A stretch of 8,740 nucleotides of DNA, from positions 1-8,740 of the forward strand of contig CANGML010000054.1 in the NCBI GenBank assembly GCA_947454585.1. Direction: 5' to 3'. Below are positions 1 through 6,386 of the stretch, piece by piece. The DNA comes from Comamonadaceae bacterium. GTDB taxonomy: Bacteria; Pseudomonadota; Gammaproteobacteria; Burkholderiales; Burkholderiaceae_C. Position numbers and translations under genes: made by a program. Positions within the stretch are counted from its first letter, which is position 1. Every line of letters begins with the position of its first letter. The notes under the pieces were generated by a model that saw only the letters and a program-made list of their open reading frames with translations, was not told the DNA's origin and did not search any database.

Positions 1-682
1 CACTGGGGTGGAGATTGAACGCTTCACACCGTTTGAACGCTCGGCCCATTGGGCCAATGCCATCGCGTTTGTGATCCTGGCCATCTCGGGCGCGACCATG
101 GCGTTTGGCAAGTTTTTTATGCAACCCATCATTGGCGAGACGCTGTTTGGTTGGATCACCTATGTGCTCAAAAACGCGCACAACTTTGCCGGCCCCGTGT
201 TTGCAGTGTCGCTGACGGTGGTGTTTTTCACGTTCTTGAAAGACAACTGGCCCAGCAAAGAGGATTGGGTATGGATCATCAAAGCCGGCGGCTTGTTTGG
301 GGGCGCTGAAGTGCCGTCACACCGTTTCAATGCGGGTGAAAAAATTGTGTTTTGGGGTGGCGTGTTTGGCCTAGGTTTGGTGGTGGTGGCGTCTGGCTTT
401 GTGCTCGACAAAATCATTCCTTTCTTGATCTACGAGCGCGGCACCATGCAAATCGCTCACATGATCCACGCTGTCGCCACCTTGTTGATGATGGCCATGT
501 TCATTGGTCACATCTACATGGGCACCGTTGGCATGGAAGGCGCCTACAAGGCCATGCGCACGGGCTATGTGGACGAAACATGGGCCAAAGAACACCACGA
601 ACTGTGGCACGACGACATCAAAGCGGGCAAGATTCCCGCCCACCGTTCCGAAGACAACTCGGCAAGCACGGCGCACGCTTGA
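1..682 (+). CDS. fdoI: Formate dehydrogenase cytochrome b556 (gamma) subunit, 5' partial
   Basis: This is the membrane subunit of a respiratory formate dehydrogenase. It takes electrons from the iron-sulfur beta subunit through two b hemes to the quinone pool. The reading frame is open from the first base, and the GTG at 8 lies inside the conserved run TGVEIERFTPFERSAHW, so the true start and the N-terminal part are upstream of the window. Counting from that GTG, four hydrophobic segments lie at about residues 18-37, 58-77, 113-133 and 152-175. Likely heme-ligand histidines are H14 (AHW), H58 (AHNFAG), H154 (IAHMIHA) and H168 (IGHIYMG). The 14-residue spacing of the last two matches E. coli FdnI. 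The C-terminal tail is His-rich and cytoplasmic-looking (KEHHELWHDD). The catalytic and beta subunit genes are presumably just upstream. fdhC would be an equally usable name. Confidence 0.95.
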   Translation, partial: TGVEIERFTPFERSAHWANAIAFVILAISGATMAFGKFFMQPIIGETLFGWITYVLKNAHNFAGPVFAVSLTVVFFTFLKDNWPSKEDWVWIIKAGGLFGGAEVPSHRFNAGEKIVFWGGVFGLGLVVVASGFVLDKIIPFLIYERGTMQIAHMIHAVATLLMMAMFIGHIYMGTVGMEGAYKAMRTGYVDETWAKEHHELWHDDIKAGKIPAHRSEDNSASTAHA

Positions 683-692
683 GGCGTCGCAC

Positions 693-697
693 AGGAG
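693..697 (+). promoter_or_regulatory. Shine-Dalgarno site of the small exported protein
   Basis: AGGAG lies 7 bases before the ATG at 705 and 10 bases after the stop of the cytochrome b gene. It fixes the start of the small downstream gene and indicates co-transcription with the formate dehydrogenase subunit. Confidence 0.8.
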
Positions 698-704
698 AAC
701 AACG

Positions 705-1046
705 ATGAACAAAGCACTACTCACAGTTATCTTGGTTGCTGCCAGCGCCACGGCTTTCGCCAAACTGCCCCCGCTGGACGACGAGGCCAAAGCCAAAGCC
801 GAGGAAGCCAAAGCCAAGACTGCCCACACCGCCAAAGTCGATGCTTACTTGCTCTGCAAGTCACAAGACAAGGTGGCGGCACATGTGCAAAAAACCAACA
901 AAGCCAAAGCGGGCAAGCCTGACACAACGCCACCGTGTGCTGACCCTGGTAAGTTTGTTTACACACCCCCTGAGGCACCAGCAGCGGCGCCCGCCGCAGC
1001 CGCCTCTGCCTCTGCAGCTGTCGCTGCTGCCCCCGCCAAAAAGTAA
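705..1046 (+). CDS. Small exported Ala/Lys-rich protein in the formate dehydrogenase operon
   Basis: This 113-residue protein has no function I can name. Residues 1-19 form a clear Sec signal peptide, with a short basic start, a hydrophobic core and an AFA cleavage site before KLPPL, so the mature product should be periplasmic. Residues 28-38 carry AKAKAEEAKAK, encoded by near-identical GCCAAA codon repeats. The centre has two cysteines, C51 (YLLCKSQDK) and C78 (TPPCADPG), which could form one disulfide in the periplasm. The last 25 residues are almost all Ala and Pro, ending in KK, and look disordered. The start is supported by an AGGAG site. The gene sits 22 bases after the cytochrome b subunit gene and before a terminator, so it is probably the last gene of the formate dehydrogenase operon. 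From memory, similar short proteins sit beside this subunit in other Comamonadaceae, but I could not check that. Confidence 0.85.
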   Translation: MNKALLTVILVAASATAFAKLPPLDDEAKAKAEEAKAKTAHTAKVDAYLLCKSQDKVAAHVQKTNKAKAGKPDTTPPCADPGKFVYTPPEAPAAAPAAAASASAAVAAAPAKK

Positions 1047-1069
1047 GCCACACCGCTTTCTTGCTCATC

Positions 1070-1099
1070 GGGCCGCGCCGTGAGGTGTCGGCCCTTTTT
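1070..1099 (+). terminator. Rho-independent terminator of the formate dehydrogenase operon
   Basis: A six-base-pair stem GGGCCG/CGGCCC (1070-1075 with 1089-1094) is followed at once by TTTTT (1095-1099). Inside it, CGCC (1076-1079) can pair with GGTG (1084-1087, one G-U pair) around a GTGA loop of GNRA type, leaving only T1088 bulged. The hairpin sits 23 bases after the stop of the small exported protein gene and ends 19 bases before the fdhD start, so it can separate the structural operon from the accessory gene. Confidence 0.8.
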
Positions 1100-1118
1100 G
1101 TTGTAGCCTACTGAGCTT

Positions 1119-2003
1119 ATGTCGATCGCTTTAACCCCTCCTGTACTTCCCCATCTCACCCAAGCTCGGGCTGCACTGACGCGCACGATTGAGGTGGTCA
1201 ATGAGCATGGCAGGCACGAGCAGGTGTCCATCCCCGCTGAACGTGCGCTGACGGTGTATGTGGACAAACGCGAAATTGTGACCCTCATGACCTTGGGTGC
1301 CCACCCTGAGTTGTTGGTGTTGGGGTATTTGCGCAACCAACGGTTGGTCGCGGATGTGCGTGAGGTTGAATCCATCACCGTTGACTGGGAGGCGGGTGAA
1401 GACGGCGCAGGCGTGGCCGCCGTCAAAACGCGTCACGGCATTGCCGATATTGCAGCGCGCACTGAAAAGCGGGTGGTCACCACCGGTTGCGGGCAGGGCA
1501 GCGTGTTTGGCGATTTGATGGGCGATGTGGAGCGCATGACCTTACCCAATGCGCGCATCAGTCAAGCGCGCTTGTATGGGCTGCTCCATGCCATTCGCTT
1601 GCAAGAAAGCACCTACAAGTCCGCGGGTTCGGTCCATGGTTGTGCCTTGTTTCGCGGTGAACACATGCAAATTTTTGTGGAAGATGTGGGTCGCCACAAC
1701 GCCATCGACACCATCGCCGGATGGATGTGGATGAACGGCGTGCAGGCCGATGCCGAGTCAATTTTTTACACCACCGGTCGTTTGACCAGCGAGATGGTGA
1801 TCAAGTCTGCCCAAATGGGGGTCGCTGTGGCGGTCTCGCGCAGCGGCATCACGCAAATGGGCTACGACGTTGCCACCCGCTTGCAGCTGTGCACCATCGG
1901 CCGCGCCACCCACAAACACTTTCTTTGCTATACAGCGCCCGAGCGTTTGCAACTGGATCCAACATTGGCCGTGGGCGGTGTCCACAAGGTAGCCAGCGCA
2001 TGA
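1119..2003 (+). CDS. fdhD: Formate dehydrogenase accessory sulfurtransferase FdhD
   Basis: FdhD is a cytoplasmic accessory protein. It passes sulfur from a cysteine desulfurase to the molybdenum or tungsten bis-MGD cofactor of formate dehydrogenase, which is needed for activity. The 294-residue product is close to the usual family length. Typical family blocks are EDVGRHNAID (residues 188-197) and TGRLTSEMV (219-227), plus an SVHGCALF block at 171-178. The cysteine loop at about 121-128 reads TTGCGQGS. C124 is therefore kept, but the second Cys of the CxxC found in E. coli FdhD is Gly127. Other cysteines are C175, C258 and C270. The ATG at 1119 has only a weak upstream GAG as ribosome site. 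No good promoter is visible between the terminator and this start. The gene lies after a formate dehydrogenase subunit gene, which agrees with its role. Confidence 0.96.
   Translation: MSIALTPPVLPHLTQARAALTRTIEVVNEHGRHEQVSIPAERALTVYVDKREIVTLMTLGAHPELLVLGYLRNQRLVADVREVESITVDWEAGEDGAGVAAVKTRHGIADIAARTEKRVVTTGCGQGSVFGDLMGDVERMTLPNARISQARLYGLLHAIRLQESTYKSAGSVHGCALFRGEHMQIFVEDVGRHNAIDTIAGWMWMNGVQADAESIFYTTGRLTSEMVIKSAQMGVAVAVSRSGITQMGYDVATRLQLCTIGRATHKHFLCYTAPERLQLDPTLAVGGVHKVASA
2000..2003 (+). other. ATGA stop/start overlap of fdhD and the permease gene
   Basis: The permease ATG (2000-2002) overlaps the fdhD stop TGA (2001-2003). This arrangement usually means translational coupling and shows that the two genes share a transcript. 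The nearest ribosome site, AAGG at 1986-1989, lies within fdhD. Confidence 0.85.
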
Positions 2004-4579
2004 CGACGGGCGTGACCTGGTGGGCGCAGGCCTGGCGCACGCTTTGGCGCGATGCCCGCGCAGGGGAGTTGCGCTTGCTGGTGGTGGCTGTCGCTTTGGG
2101 GGTGGCCGCGCTGAGTTCGGTCAGCTTTTTGGCGGACCGACTGAACGGCGGCTTGCAACGCGATGCGCGCCAACTGTTAGGTGGAGATGCGGTGGTGGTG
2201 AGTGATCAGGCCACACCTGCACACATCATGCAACGCGCGCAACAAGAGGGCTTGCAAGGGGTGACCACTTTGAGCTTTCCCACCATGGCGCGTGGAGAAA
2301 CCCAAGCGGGTGCAGCCCGCAACAGCCGACTCGTGGCGTTGAAAGCGGTAGAAGCAGGCTACCCCTTGCGCGGTGACCTGAAAGTCGCCAGCAGCGCAAG
2401 TGCTTTGGTGTCGGAAAAGACAAAGCAGATCCCCGCGCGTGGCGAGGTGTGGGTGGAGTTGGCTGGCGTAGAGGCCTTGGGTCTCGGTGTAGGCGACAGC
2501 GTGTTGCTAGGCAACAGCCGCTTGCGCATCGCCCGTGTGCTCATGCACGAGCCTGACCGTGGTGCGGGCTTCATGAACTTTGCGCCGCGCATCTTGATGA
2601 ACCGTGCAGATTTGGCTGCCACAGCCTTGCTGCAGCCCGCCAGTCGGGTGACCTGGCGTTATGCCGTGGTGGGGCCAGACACGGCGATACAAAATTTTTT
2701 AGCCTGGGCTGAAGCGGAAAGCAAAAAACCAGAGGTGCGTGGCGTGCGTCTGGAGTCGCTAGAAGCAGGCCGTCCCGAAATGCGCCAAACCTTGGATCGT
2801 GCGGGCAAGTTTTTGAACCTCGTGGCGTTGTTGGCGGCCTTACTCAGCGCGGTAGCGGTGGCCTTGGCTGCGCGCGCATTTGCGGCACGTCACTTGGATG
2901 ATTGCGCCATGCTGCGTGTGCTGGGCTTGAGTCAGCGCCATATCGCTTTGTCGTACACGGCAGAGTTTGTGTGGGTGGGCAGCTTTGCCAGCGTCATGGG
3001 ACTCGCTTTGGGTTATGGCGTGCATTTGGTTTTCGTGGCCTTGCTCAAAGGGCTGGTGGAGACGGATCTGCCGGCACCCAGTGTGTGGCCGGTGGTCTAT
3101 GGCGTGGGCACGGGGCTGACCTTGCTGCTGGCGTTTGGCTTGCCGCCGGTGTTGCAACTGGCCAGTGTGCCTGCGCTGCGCGTGATGCGCCGCGATGTGG
3201 GCGCGCTCAAGGCCAGCACCCTCAGTGTGTGGGCGCTGGGCCTGACGGGATTTGCGGTGTTGTTGGTGGCAGCCAGCCGGGACTTGAAGTTGGGCTTGAT
3301 GGTGGTGGGTGGCTTTGCGGCTGCTGTCGCCTTGTTTGCAGGCATGGCTTGGTTAGCCGTGAGGCTGCTGCGGCGCAGCGTGGTGGAGGGCCGTGCGCCA
3401 CCGTGGCTGATGCTTGCGACACGACAGGTCAGTGCTCGCCCCATGTATGCCATGGTGCAGGTGAGTGCGCTCTCGGTAGGCTTGCTCGCCTTGGCCTTGT
3501 TGGTGTTGTTGCGCACCGACCTCATCAGCAGCTGGCGCCAGGCGACGCCAGTGAATGCACCCAATCGTTTTGTGATCAATATTCAACCTGCGCAAGCAGA
3601 TCCGTTTTTACAACATCTGCGCGATGCGGGGGTGACAAAGCTGGATTGGTACCCCATGGTGCGTGCCCGATTGATCGCGATCAATGGCAACACCGTCACA
3701 CCTGACAGTTATACCGAAGAGCGCGCGCAGCGCTTGGTCGATCGTGAGTTCAATGTGTCGTTCAGCGCTGCCGTGCCTGAGCACAACAAAATTGTTCAGG
3801 GGCAATGGCAAGCCGAAGCTACCGAAGCCCTGAGCATCGAAGAAGGCATTGCCAAAACCTTGAAGATCAAGCTGGGCGATCGCTTGCAATTTGACATGGC
3901 CGGTGTCTTGCACGAAGCCCGTATCACCTCGGTGCGGCGTGTGGACTGGACCTCGATGCGGGCCAATTTTTTTGTCATGTACCCCGTCAACCGATTGACC
4001 ACAGGGGCGGGCTTTGATGTGCCCACCACGTTCATCGCTGCCTTTCGCGCGCCTGAGCGTGTGTCTGTCTCTGCTGCAGACAAGCCAACGCCCAGCTTTG
4101 AAAACCAACTGGTTCAGCAGTTTCCGAATGTGACCAACGTGGACATGGGGGCGACGTTGACCCAAGTACAAGGCGTGCTCAACCAAGTGGTCAGTGCGGT
4201 GGAGTTTTTGTTCTTGTTTACCTTGGCCGCGGGCTTGGTGGTCTTGTTTGCCGCCGTCACCGCCACACGCGAAGAGCGTGCGCACGAATATGCGGTGCTG
4301 CGTGCCTTGGGTGCCTCTAACCAACTCCTCGCCAAAGTGCAGCGTGCTGAACTGGCCGGTTTGGGCGCATTGGCCGGCTTGTTGGCGAGCAGTGTCGCCA
4401 TGGTGATGGGCTGGGGCTTGGCCCGCTTTGCGTTTGAGTTTGAGTGGACAGCCAGTCCGTGGGTGCCGCTGCTGGGTACGCTGGTGGGGGCTCTGTTGGC
4501 CTTGGCGGCTGGCTGGTGGGGCTTGCGCGGTGTCTTGCAAAGCCCCGTCATGCAAACCTTGCGCCAGAGCTTTGAATAA
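2000..4579 (+). CDS. FtsX/YbbP-like ABC transporter permease
   Basis: This 859-residue inner-membrane protein has the layout of the large YbbP-type permeases (COG3127, two FtsX domains). One membrane segment lies near residues 28-47, followed by a large MacB-like periplasmic region to about 265. Further segments fall near 271-293, 319-345, 363-388, 410-428, 431-455 and 482-505. A second periplasmic domain spans about 510-715. Three final segments lie near 734-757, 784-810 and 820-842. The cytoplasmic loops after the FtsX helices carry the typical MLRVLGLS and VLRALGAS motifs that contact the ATPase. Such permeases act as mechanotransmission or lipid/lipoprotein-handling ABC components, but the substrate here is unknown. 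No ATPase gene is next to it. The start is chosen from the ATGA overlap with fdhD and AAGG at 1986-1989; the frame is open further upstream only as a shadow of fdhD. Confidence 0.9.
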   Translation: MTTGVTWWAQAWRTLWRDARAGELRLLVVAVALGVAALSSVSFLADRLNGGLQRDARQLLGGDAVVVSDQATPAHIMQRAQQEGLQGVTTLSFPTMARGETQAGAARNSRLVALKAVEAGYPLRGDLKVASSASALVSEKTKQIPARGEVWVELAGVEALGLGVGDSVLLGNSRLRIARVLMHEPDRGAGFMNFAPRILMNRADLAATALLQPASRVTWRYAVVGPDTAIQNFLAWAEAESKKPEVRGVRLESLEAGRPEMRQTLDRAGKFLNLVALLAALLSAVAVALAARAFAARHLDDCAMLRVLGLSQRHIALSYTAEFVWVGSFASVMGLALGYGVHLVFVALLKGLVETDLPAPSVWPVVYGVGTGLTLLLAFGLPPVLQLASVPALRVMRRDVGALKASTLSVWALGLTGFAVLLVAASRDLKLGLMVVGGFAAAVALFAGMAWLAVRLLRRSVVEGRAPPWLMLATRQVSARPMYAMVQVSALSVGLLALALLVLLRTDLISSWRQATPVNAPNRFVINIQPAQADPFLQHLRDAGVTKLDWYPMVRARLIAINGNTVTPDSYTEERAQRLVDREFNVSFSAAVPEHNKIVQGQWQAEATEALSIEEGIAKTLKIKLGDRLQFDMAGVLHEARITSVRRVDWTSMRANFFVMYPVNRLTTGAGFDVPTTFIAAFRAPERVSVSAADKPTPSFENQLVQQFPNVTNVDMGATLTQVQGVLNQVVSAVEFLFLFTLAAGLVVLFAAVTATREERAHEYAVLRALGASNQLLAKVQRAELAGLGALAGLLASSVAMVMGWGLARFAFEFEWTASPWVPLLGTLVGALLALAAGWWGLRGVLQSPVMQTLRQSFE

Positions 4580-4589
4580 CAATAAGCGG

Positions 4590-4994
4590 ATGGACATCGA
4601 AGAAAAACCACCTTTTGAAACACCATTTGAATGGGTAGGCGGTGAAACGCGTGTGCGCGCCTTGGTCGACCGCTTTTACGACTTGATGGATTTAGAACCC
4701 AGCTACACCGCGCTGCGTGCCGCGCACGGCCCCGAGCTCAGCAACGCCCGCGAACGCTTGTTCATGTTTCTGTGTGGCTGGTTAGGCGGACCTGATTACT
4801 ACATCGAAAAGCACGGCCATCCGCGCTTGCGCATGCGTCACATGCCGTTTGCGATTGGTATTCAAGAGCGTGACCAATGGTTGGCCTGTATGGACCAAGC
4901 CATGGGCGAGACGCAGGTGCCGGATGCGTTGCGCGAACGTTTGAAAACTAGTTTTTTTCAAACGGCCGATTGGATGCGCAACAAGGGTATTTAG
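4590..4994 (+). CDS. Group II truncated hemoglobin
   Basis: This 134-residue cytoplasmic heme protein belongs to the truncated (2-over-2) globins, group II (TrHbO/YjbI-like). Members bind O2 and other ligands and are linked to peroxide or NO handling. Visible signatures are Tyr30 in FYDLM (B10 distal position), GWLGGPDYY at 63-71, the proximal histidine His84 in RMRHMPFAIG (F8), and Trp97 in DQWLACM (G8, typical of group II). The length is normal for the family. The ATG lies 10 bases after the permease stop with no clear ribosome site except GCGG touching the ATG, so translation may depend on the gene before it. It ends the fdhD-permease-globin run and converges on the Smr gene. A role in protecting formate respiration is possible but only suggested by position. 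Confidence 0.92.
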   Translation: MDIEEKPPFETPFEWVGGETRVRALVDRFYDLMDLEPSYTALRAAHGPELSNARERLFMFLCGWLGGPDYYIEKHGHPRLRMRHMPFAIGIQERDQWLACMDQAMGETQVPDALRERLKTSFFQTADWMRNKGI

Positions 4995-5025
4995 CCTGGG
5001 TTTAGGCTTTGCTCGGGCCGAGCAA
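4993..5025. terminator. Tandem hairpins at a convergent gene junction, possible bidirectional terminator
   Basis: AGCCT (4993-4997) pairs with AGGCT (5004-5008) around GGGTTT. Directly after it, TTGCTCG (5009-5015) pairs with CGAGCAA (5019-5025) around GGC. The hairpins cover the stop codons of both convergent genes, which are only 7 bases apart. Only short T runs follow on either strand, so strong intrinsic termination is not assured. Confidence 0.35.
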
Positions 5026-5643
5026 GACCACCAAGGCCCCCGCGCCGCCATCTGAGGGCTTGGCTTGCACAAAAGCCAGCACCTCATTTTTTTGCACCAA
5101 CCAGCGCTGTACTTTGCTTTTGAGCACCGGCTCTTTGCCGGGTGAGCCCAAGCCCTTGCCATGCACCACGCGCACGCATCGCCAGCCCATGCGTTTGGCA
5201 TCGCGCACAAATTGGCCCAGCGCTTCGCGTGCTTCGTCGCTGCGAAAACCGTGCAGATCAAGCTGGCCTTGCAGGGCCCATTCACCCTTGCGCAGCTTGC
5301 GCGTTACATCTGTGCCGATGCCTGGGCGTCGGAAGCTGAGTTGGTCGTCCACATCGAGCAGGGTGCTGACATCGAACTCGTCGCTCATGCTTTCGCTCAG
5401 CGCCGCTTGATCATCGAGGTCTTGTTGTAAGGGGCGTGCAGCGGGACGTTGGGGCGCATTGAACACACGCGCTTTGGCCACGATGGGTTTGACTTGGCCG
5501 ATCGATTGGGTGAACAGGTGGCGTTCGGCCTCGGCCTGGCGTTGCGCTTCAAGACGAGCGGCTTCTGCGATCGCTGCTGCTTGTGCGGCATCGTTCACTT
5601 GTTTGCGGATGGCTCCTAAGTCTTGCAGCGATTTGGCCTTCAT
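5002..5643 (-). CDS. Smr-domain (MutS2-like) putative endonuclease
   Basis: This 213-residue protein has a C-terminal Smr domain at about residues 124-210. It carries the two standard motifs: LDLHG at 128-132 and VVHGKG at 159-164. The following GSPGKEPVLK and the VQRWL helix are typical of stand-alone Smr proteins of the YdaL/SmrA/SmrB kind. Known members are nucleases acting on branched DNA or on mRNA of collided ribosomes; which applies here cannot be told from sequence. Residues 14-41 form an Ala/Glu/Arg-rich helix, probably coiled coil. Residues 50-120 look like a flexible linker. The ATG at 5643 is preferred because AAGGA lies 10 bases upstream inside radC and because it follows the radC stop by one base. 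The longer open frame upstream is radC antiphase sequence. Confidence 0.9.
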   Translation of the reverse strand: MKAKSLQDLGAIRKQVNDAAQAAAIAEAARLEAQRQAEAERHLFTQSIGQVKPIVAKARVFNAPQRPAARPLQQDLDDQAALSESMSDEFDVSTLLDVDDQLSFRRPGIGTDVTRKLRKGEWALQGQLDLHGFRSDEAREALGQFVRDAKRMGWRCVRVVHGKGLGSPGKEPVLKSKVQRWLVQKNEVLAFVQAKPSDGGAGALVVLLGPSKA

Positions 5644-5658
5644 CTCACAGCAGTCCTT
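5641..5658 (-). promoter_or_regulatory. radC/smr coupling junction with ribosome site
   Basis: On the minus strand the order is AAGGA (5658-5654), ten bases, then the smr ATG. The radC stop TGA is followed by a single G and then ATG (TGAGATG). The ribosome site lies within the last radC codons, so smr translation should be tied to that of radC. Confidence 0.7.
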
Positions 5659-6343
5659 CTTCAGCCATCGACAAATACTTGCCTTGTGCCACGATGATGT
5701 GGTCACGCACCGTGACATCAATCAAGGCCAAGGCATCTTGCAGCGCCCGTGTGAGTTTCATGTCGGAGGGCGAAGGCTTGACCGAGCCCCCCGGATGGTT
5801 GTGCGCCAACACCACCCCGTCAGCACCCAAGGCCAAGGCGGCCTTGGCCACCTCGCGTGGGTAGACCATGGTTTGGGACAGGGAGCCCCGAAACATGGGC
5901 TGGTAAGACAGCATGTGGTTGTGCACATCAAGAAACAACACTGCAAATACCTCGTGTTTGAGTTGGGCGAGTTCGAGTTGTAGGTATTGTTTCACCGCAT
6001 TGGGTGAATTCATGACCGTGGTTTCAGATAATTCTTCGGTCAGTGCCCGCCTCGCCATCTCGAGAACGGCCAGCAATTGGGAGCGTTTGGCGTCACCGCC
6101 CATGCCTTTGAAGCGTTTGAGCTCTGAGGCGCTGGCATGGATCAAGCCTGCAAATCCCTTGAATCGGTCGAGCAGCTCTTGGGCCATGGCAAACACATTT
6201 TTGCCCTTGATGCCGGTGCACAAAAACAAAGCCAGAAGTTCGGTATCCGTCAGGGCCTTGGCACCTAGTTTGAGGAGTTTTTCGCGGGGGCGCATGTCTG
6301 CGGGAAGATGCTGGATCGACAACAGTTCGGGTTTGGGGTTCAT
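5645..6343 (-). CDS. radC: RadC family JAMM/MPN domain protein
   Basis: This 232-residue protein has the full RadC (UPF0758) layout at the usual length. The N-terminal part contains PREKLL at 19-24 and a helix-hairpin-helix region near 60-95 (RFKGMGGDAKRSQLL). The MPN domain at about 112-232 carries a JAMM zinc site: E131, then H181 and H183 in AHNHPGG, and D194 in PSPSD. All predicted metal and catalytic residues are present. The family was named for a repair phenotype in E. coli that was later reassigned, so its biochemical role remains unsettled, although JAMM domains are metallo-isopeptidases elsewhere. The start at 6343 has only a weak purine stretch (GAAAG) upstream; Met17 is a possible alternative. 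It is the first gene of a two-gene unit with smr and is divergent from fkpB. Confidence 0.95.
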   Translation of the reverse strand: MNPKPELLSIQHLPADMRPREKLLKLGAKALTDTELLALFLCTGIKGKNVFAMAQELLDRFKGFAGLIHASASELKRFKGMGGDAKRSQLLAVLEMARRALTEELSETTVMNSPNAVKQYLQLELAQLKHEVFAVLFLDVHNHMLSYQPMFRGSLSQTMVYPREVAKAALALGADGVVLAHNHPGGSVKPSPSDMKLTRALQDALALIDVTVRDHIIVAQGKYLSMAEEGLL

Positions 6344-6362
6344 GGTTGGAGCTTTCTACAAT
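6333..6362 (+). promoter_or_regulatory. Candidate sigma-70 promoter for fkpB-ispH-serS
   Basis: TACAAT at 6357-6362 differs from the -10 consensus by one base. TTGGGG at 6333-6338 would be a partial -35 element with an 18-base spacer. The -35 element lies in the first codons of divergent radC. Transcription would begin about 18 bases before the fkpB ATG. This is a consensus match by eye only. Confidence 0.4.
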
Positions 6363-6386
6363 AGGCAGCTAATCACAGAGAGTCCT

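Noticed and set aside
8..10. GTG at 8 as the start of the cytochrome b subunit
   Set aside because: The frame is open to the window edge and the preceding codons encode Thr-Gly of the conserved TGVEIERFTPFER block. Family members also have a further N-terminal membrane segment, so this GTG is an internal Val.
783..818. Short direct repeats of GCCAAA, considered as a possible tandem-repeat or slippage locus
   Set aside because: Only a few imperfect hexamer copies occur, and they encode a plain AKAK/EEAK stretch in the small exported protein. They are noted in that gene's entry rather than treated as a repeat element.
2902..3705. 267-codon open frame on the plus strand in another frame of the permease gene
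   Set aside because: The Cys/Gly/Arg-rich, low-complexity translation is typical of an out-of-frame shadow, and the true frame has clear FtsX features throughout.
3608..4597. 329-codon open frame on the minus strand opposite the permease gene
   Set aside because: It lies wholly antisense to a well-supported permease gene, has a His/Gln/Arg-rich composition with no recognisable domain, and arises from the codon bias of the plus-strand gene.
5831..5849. Perfect inverted repeat GGCCAAGG-CGG-CCTTGGCC
   Set aside because: It lies inside radC, where it encodes the conserved Ala/Lys/Leu helix at about residues 165-171. There is no T tract and no second copy seen, so chance from Ala/Lys/Leu codons is the simplest explanation.
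5913..6386. In-frame upstream extension of fkpB by 158 codons
   Set aside because: It runs antisense to conserved radC codons, and the fkpB product starting at 6387 already has the full family length.
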